Origin: Kumtagia ephedrae
GTDB taxonomy: Bacteria; Pseudomonadota; Alphaproteobacteria; Rhizobiales; Rhizobiaceae
Direction of reading: 5' to 3'
NCBI RefSeq assembly: GCF_003012745.1
Contig: NZ_PXYK01000035.1
Span: forward strand, 1-56,315
DNA: 56,315 bases
Positions 54,074 to 56,315 of this stretch are shown piece by piece (within the stretch, counting starts at the first letter, position 1; the number at the start of each line of letters is the position of its first letter). The notes beneath the pieces were generated by a model. It saw only the letters and a list, made by a program, of their open reading frames with translations, did not search any database and was not told the DNA's origin. The position numbers and the translations under genes were made by a program.

Positions 54074-56315
54074 ATGATGAACCGCCTCGAACGCCTCCTT
54101 CGCCCGAAATCCATCGCCGTCATCGGCGGCGGCGCGTTCGGCACCAGCGTCGTCAGGCAGTCGCTGAAGATGGGCTTTGCCGGCGCAATATGGCCGGTGC
54201 ACCCGAGCAAGGCCGAGGTCGAGGGCGTGAGGGCCTACCGCACGGTGGCCGAGCTGCCCGGCGCGCCGGACGCGGCCTTCATCGGCGTCAACCGCCACCT
54301 CACCGTCGAGATGGTCAAGGCGCTGCGGGAGAAGGGCGCCGGCGGGGCGGTGTGCTTCGCCTCCGGCTTCCGCGAGACCGGGCACTACGACCCGGAAGGC
54401 GACGGGCTGCAGGCGGCGCTGCTGGACGCCGCCGGCGACCTGCCGATCATAGGCCCGAACTGCTACGGCCTGATCAACTACGCCGACGGCGCGCTGCTGT
54501 GGCCCGACCAGCATGGCGGCATCCGCCTTGCCGAAGGCGAAACGGGCGCGGCGATCGTCACGCAATCCTCCAACATCGCCATCAACATGACCATGCAGGC
54601 GCGCGGCCTGCCGGTCGCCTACATCATGACGGCCGGCAACCAGGCGCAGACCGGTCTGTCGGAGATGGCGCTTGGCCTGATCGAGGATAGCCGCGTCTCG
54701 GTGCTGGGGCTGCATATCGAGGCGTTCGACAAGGTCGACGGTTTCGAAAAACTGGCGGCGCGGGCGCGGGAGTTGAAGAAGCCGATCGTCGCGATGAAGG
54801 TCGGGCGCTCCGAGCAGGCGCGGGCCGGCACGATCTCGCACACCGCCTCGCTGGCCGGCTCGGATGCGGCCTCGGATGCGTTCCTGAAGCGGCTGGCCAT
54901 CGCCCGGGTCAACTCGATCCCGTCCTTCCTGGAAGCGCTGAAGCTGCTGCATGTGCACGGGCCGCTGGCGGGCTACCGGCTTTCTTCCATGAGCTGTTCG
55001 GGCGGCGAGGCGTCGGTGATGGCCGACAGCGCGGAAGGCCGGAAGGTATTCTTCCCGCCGCTGGCCGAGGAGCATCGGGCGCGCGTCAAGGCGACGCTGG
55101 GGCCGCTGGTGGCGGTCGCCAACCCGCTCGACTATCACACCTTCATCTGGAACGACGAGCCGGCGATGACGGCGACCTTCGGCGCCTTGGCGTCGGGCGG
55201 CTTCGACCTCAACCTGCTGGTCCTCGACTTCCCGCGCCGCGACCGCTGTTCGGACGTCGACTGGTGGACGACGCTGCGGGCGTTCGAAAGCGGGCTCAAG
55301 GCGCATGGCGCCAGGGGCGCGGTGGTGGCGTCGCTGCCGGAAAACCTGCCGGAGGATTATGCGCCCGGCCTGATGGCACGCGGCATGGTGCCGCTTTACG
55401 GTATCGCGGAAGCGTTCGACGCGGCCGAAGCGGCGGCGGTGATCGGAGAGGCTTGGTCGCAGGAGGAGTTGGAACTGGTCGGGGGTGTGGGCGCCAAGGC
55501 ACCCCCCTCTGCCCTGCCGGGCATCTCCCCCGCAAGGGGGGAGATTGATCCGGCCGCCAGGAGTTCGCCAATCGCCAGCATTTCAGAAGGAGCAGCGGCG
55601 CCGAAGCTGCCGATCTCCCCCCTTGCGGGGGAGATGGCCGGCAGGCCAGAGGGGGGTGCCTTGCGCTACCTGGCCACCCTGGACGAAGCCGGTGCCAAGG
55701 CGCTGCTGGCAGAGGCCGGCGTGTCGGTGCCGGCCGGACAACGCGCCACGACGGTGGACGAGGCGGTTGCCGCCGCCGCGGCGCTCGGCTTCCCGGTTGC
55801 GCTCAAGGCGCTCGGCGTGGCGCACAAGTCGGAAGCGGGCGCGGTGAAGCTCAACCTGCGCGACGCGGCCGCGGTGCGTGCCGCAGGGGAACAACTCGTG
55901 CCGCTGGGCAGCGGGCTCTATGTCGAGCGCATGGTCGAGGGCGGCGTCGGCGAACTGATCGTCGGCTTCACGCGCGACCCGCTGTTCGGGCCGGTGATGA
56001 CGCTGGGCTCGGGCGGCGTTCTGGTCGAGTTGCTGAAGGATTCCGCCACCTTGCTGCTGCCGGCGTCGCGAGCCGAGATCGAGGCGGCGCTGCGCGGGCT
56101 AAAACTGTTTCCGCTGCTCGACGGGTTTCGCGGCCGGCCGAAGGCTGATCTGCGGGCGGCGATCGGGGCGATCGAAAGGCTGGCCGGCTTCGTGCTCGCC
56201 TATGCCGACGAGATCGATGAAATCGACGTCAACCCGCTGATCGTCTGCGCCGAGGGCAAGGGCGCCTGGGTGGCTGACGCGTTGATGGTCGTTTCCTCCC
56301 CCCTCGCGGGGGAGG
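54074..56315 (+). CDS. NDP-forming acyl-CoA ligase (acetate--CoA ligase family) with in-frame palindromic insert; 3' end beyond the window
   Basis: At least 747 residues; no stop before the right edge. Order: CoA-binding Rossmann domain (about 8-130: KSIAVIGGGAFGTSVVRQSL, then GPNCYGLINY), two ligase/flavodoxin-like domains (about 150-450) with the phosphohistidine His256 in TISHTASLAGSD, and an ATP-grasp domain from about 535 (GFPVALKALGVAHKSEAGAV, later FGPVMTLGSGGVLVEL and EIDEIDVNPLIVCAEG). Reaction: acid + CoA + ATP to acyl-CoA + ADP + Pi. Residues about 474-530 are read from palindromic element copy 4 with no frame change or stop, in the linker before ATP-grasp. The start is ATG 54074 or 54077. 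Context suggests activation of gamma-butyrobetaine or carnitine (inference). Confidence 0.92.
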   Translation, partial: MMNRLERLLRPKSIAVIGGGAFGTSVVRQSLKMGFAGAIWPVHPSKAEVEGVRAYRTVAELPGAPDAAFIGVNRHLTVEMVKALREKGAGGAVCFASGFRETGHYDPEGDGLQAALLDAAGDLPIIGPNCYGLINYADGALLWPDQHGGIRLAEGETGAAIVTQSSNIAINMTMQARGLPVAYIMTAGNQAQTGLSEMALGLIEDSRVSVLGLHIEAFDKVDGFEKLAARARELKKPIVAMKVGRSEQARAGTISHTASLAGSDAASDAFLKRLAIARVNSIPSFLEALKLLHVHGPLAGYRLSSMSCSGGEASVMADSAEGRKVFFPPLAEEHRARVKATLGPLVAVANPLDYHTFIWNDEPAMTATFGALASGGFDLNLLVLDFPRRDRCSDVDWWTTLRAFESGLKAHGARGAVVASLPENLPEDYAPGLMARGMVPLYGIAEAFDAAEAAAVIGEAWSQEELELVGGVGAKAPPSALPGISPARGEIDPAARSSPIASISEGAAAPKLPISPLAGEMAGRPEGGALRYLATLDEAGAKALLAEAGVSVPAGQRATTVDEAVAAAAALGFPVALKALGVAHKSEAGAVKLNLRDAAAVRAAGEQLVPLGSGLYVERMVEGGVGELIVGFTRDPLFGPVMTLGSGGVLVELLKDSATLLLPASRAEIEAALRGLKLFPLLDGFRGRPKADLRAAIGAIERLAGFVLAYADEIDEIDVNPLIVCAEGKGAWVADALMVVSSPLAGE
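55495..55663. repeat. Palindromic element, family A copy 4, inside the acyl-CoA ligase gene
   Basis: Arms begin at CAAGGCACCCCCC (55495) and end at GGGGGGTGCCTTG (55663). The left arm has TGCCC-TGCC-GGGCA and the right arm the usual GGCC type, so each arm keeps its own hairpin although the two arms no longer match there. The spacer carries GTTCGCCAATCG. It is translated in the ligase frame as a peptide containing GISPARGEI and PISPLAGEMAGRPEGG. Confidence 0.93.

Overview
The window is high-GC DNA from an alphaproteobacterium, most likely a member of Hyphomicrobiales close to Mesorhizobium or another Phyllobacteriaceae. The reasons are the abundance of ABC and TRAP uptake systems, a FeeM-type N-acyl amino acid synthase, a GlxA-type carnitine regulator, a DUF559 gene bordered by palindromes, and several families of palindromic intergenic elements of the sort common in rhizobia. 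No tRNA, rRNA, CRISPR array, phage or transposase gene was seen. It reads as chromosomal metabolic DNA. The last gene runs off the right edge.

Layout. 19-7224 (minus) is one operon: an AMP-forming acyl-CoA synthetase, then a branched-chain amino acid type ABC importer (ATPase LivG, 49-aa DUF3096 protein, permease LivH, an inserted DUF559 protein, permease LivM, binding protein). The second ATPase (LivF) is not in view and may lie left of position 1. 7595-11678 (minus) is a signalling block: Crp/Fnr regulator, FeeM-like acyltransferase, GGDEF-EAL c-di-GMP protein. 11784-17346 (minus) holds a fused indolepyruvate ferredoxin oxidoreductase, a methyltransferase, a lipoprotein and a CGNR regulator; an orphan LivH-like permease diverges from the regulator. 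18554-24721 is a TRAP transporter region: DctQ, DctM and a zinc alcohol dehydrogenase on plus, facing two closely similar Tat-exported DctP binding proteins on minus. 25008-28038 is a two-component system followed by a lipoprotein gene; the regulator gene and the lipoprotein gene share an upstream 11-bp-period direct repeat.

28142-45164 is mixed metabolism and transport: isoprenylcysteine methyltransferase-like protein, class I glutamine amidotransferase-like hydrolase, LacI regulator (apparent CTG start) with a 2-hydroxyacid dehydrogenase, DMT exporter, MarR regulator, CobW GTPase with a WD40 partner, alkaline-phosphatase-fold enzyme, cation diffusion facilitator, phosphofructokinase, GABA aminotransferase, L,D-transpeptidase and a TPR protein. 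45436-48198 is xylBA. 49298-56315 looks like a carnitine/gamma-butyrobetaine catabolic cluster: GlxA-type regulator, BKACE enzyme, L-carnitine dehydrogenase, acyl-CoA dehydrogenase and an NDP-forming acyl-CoA ligase.

The most unusual feature is a family of about 160-180-bp palindromic elements, with four copies at 4070-4251, 51301-51458, 53914-54070 and 55495-55663. Each arm contains two hairpins, one with compensatory base changes between copies. The fourth copy lies in frame inside the acyl-CoA ligase, adding about 56 residues between its ligase and ATP-grasp parts. Two further palindrome families (at 40909 and 42870; at 29721 and 52586) and the hairpin-flanked DUF559 gene inside the liv operon indicate repeated invasion by small palindromic DNA.
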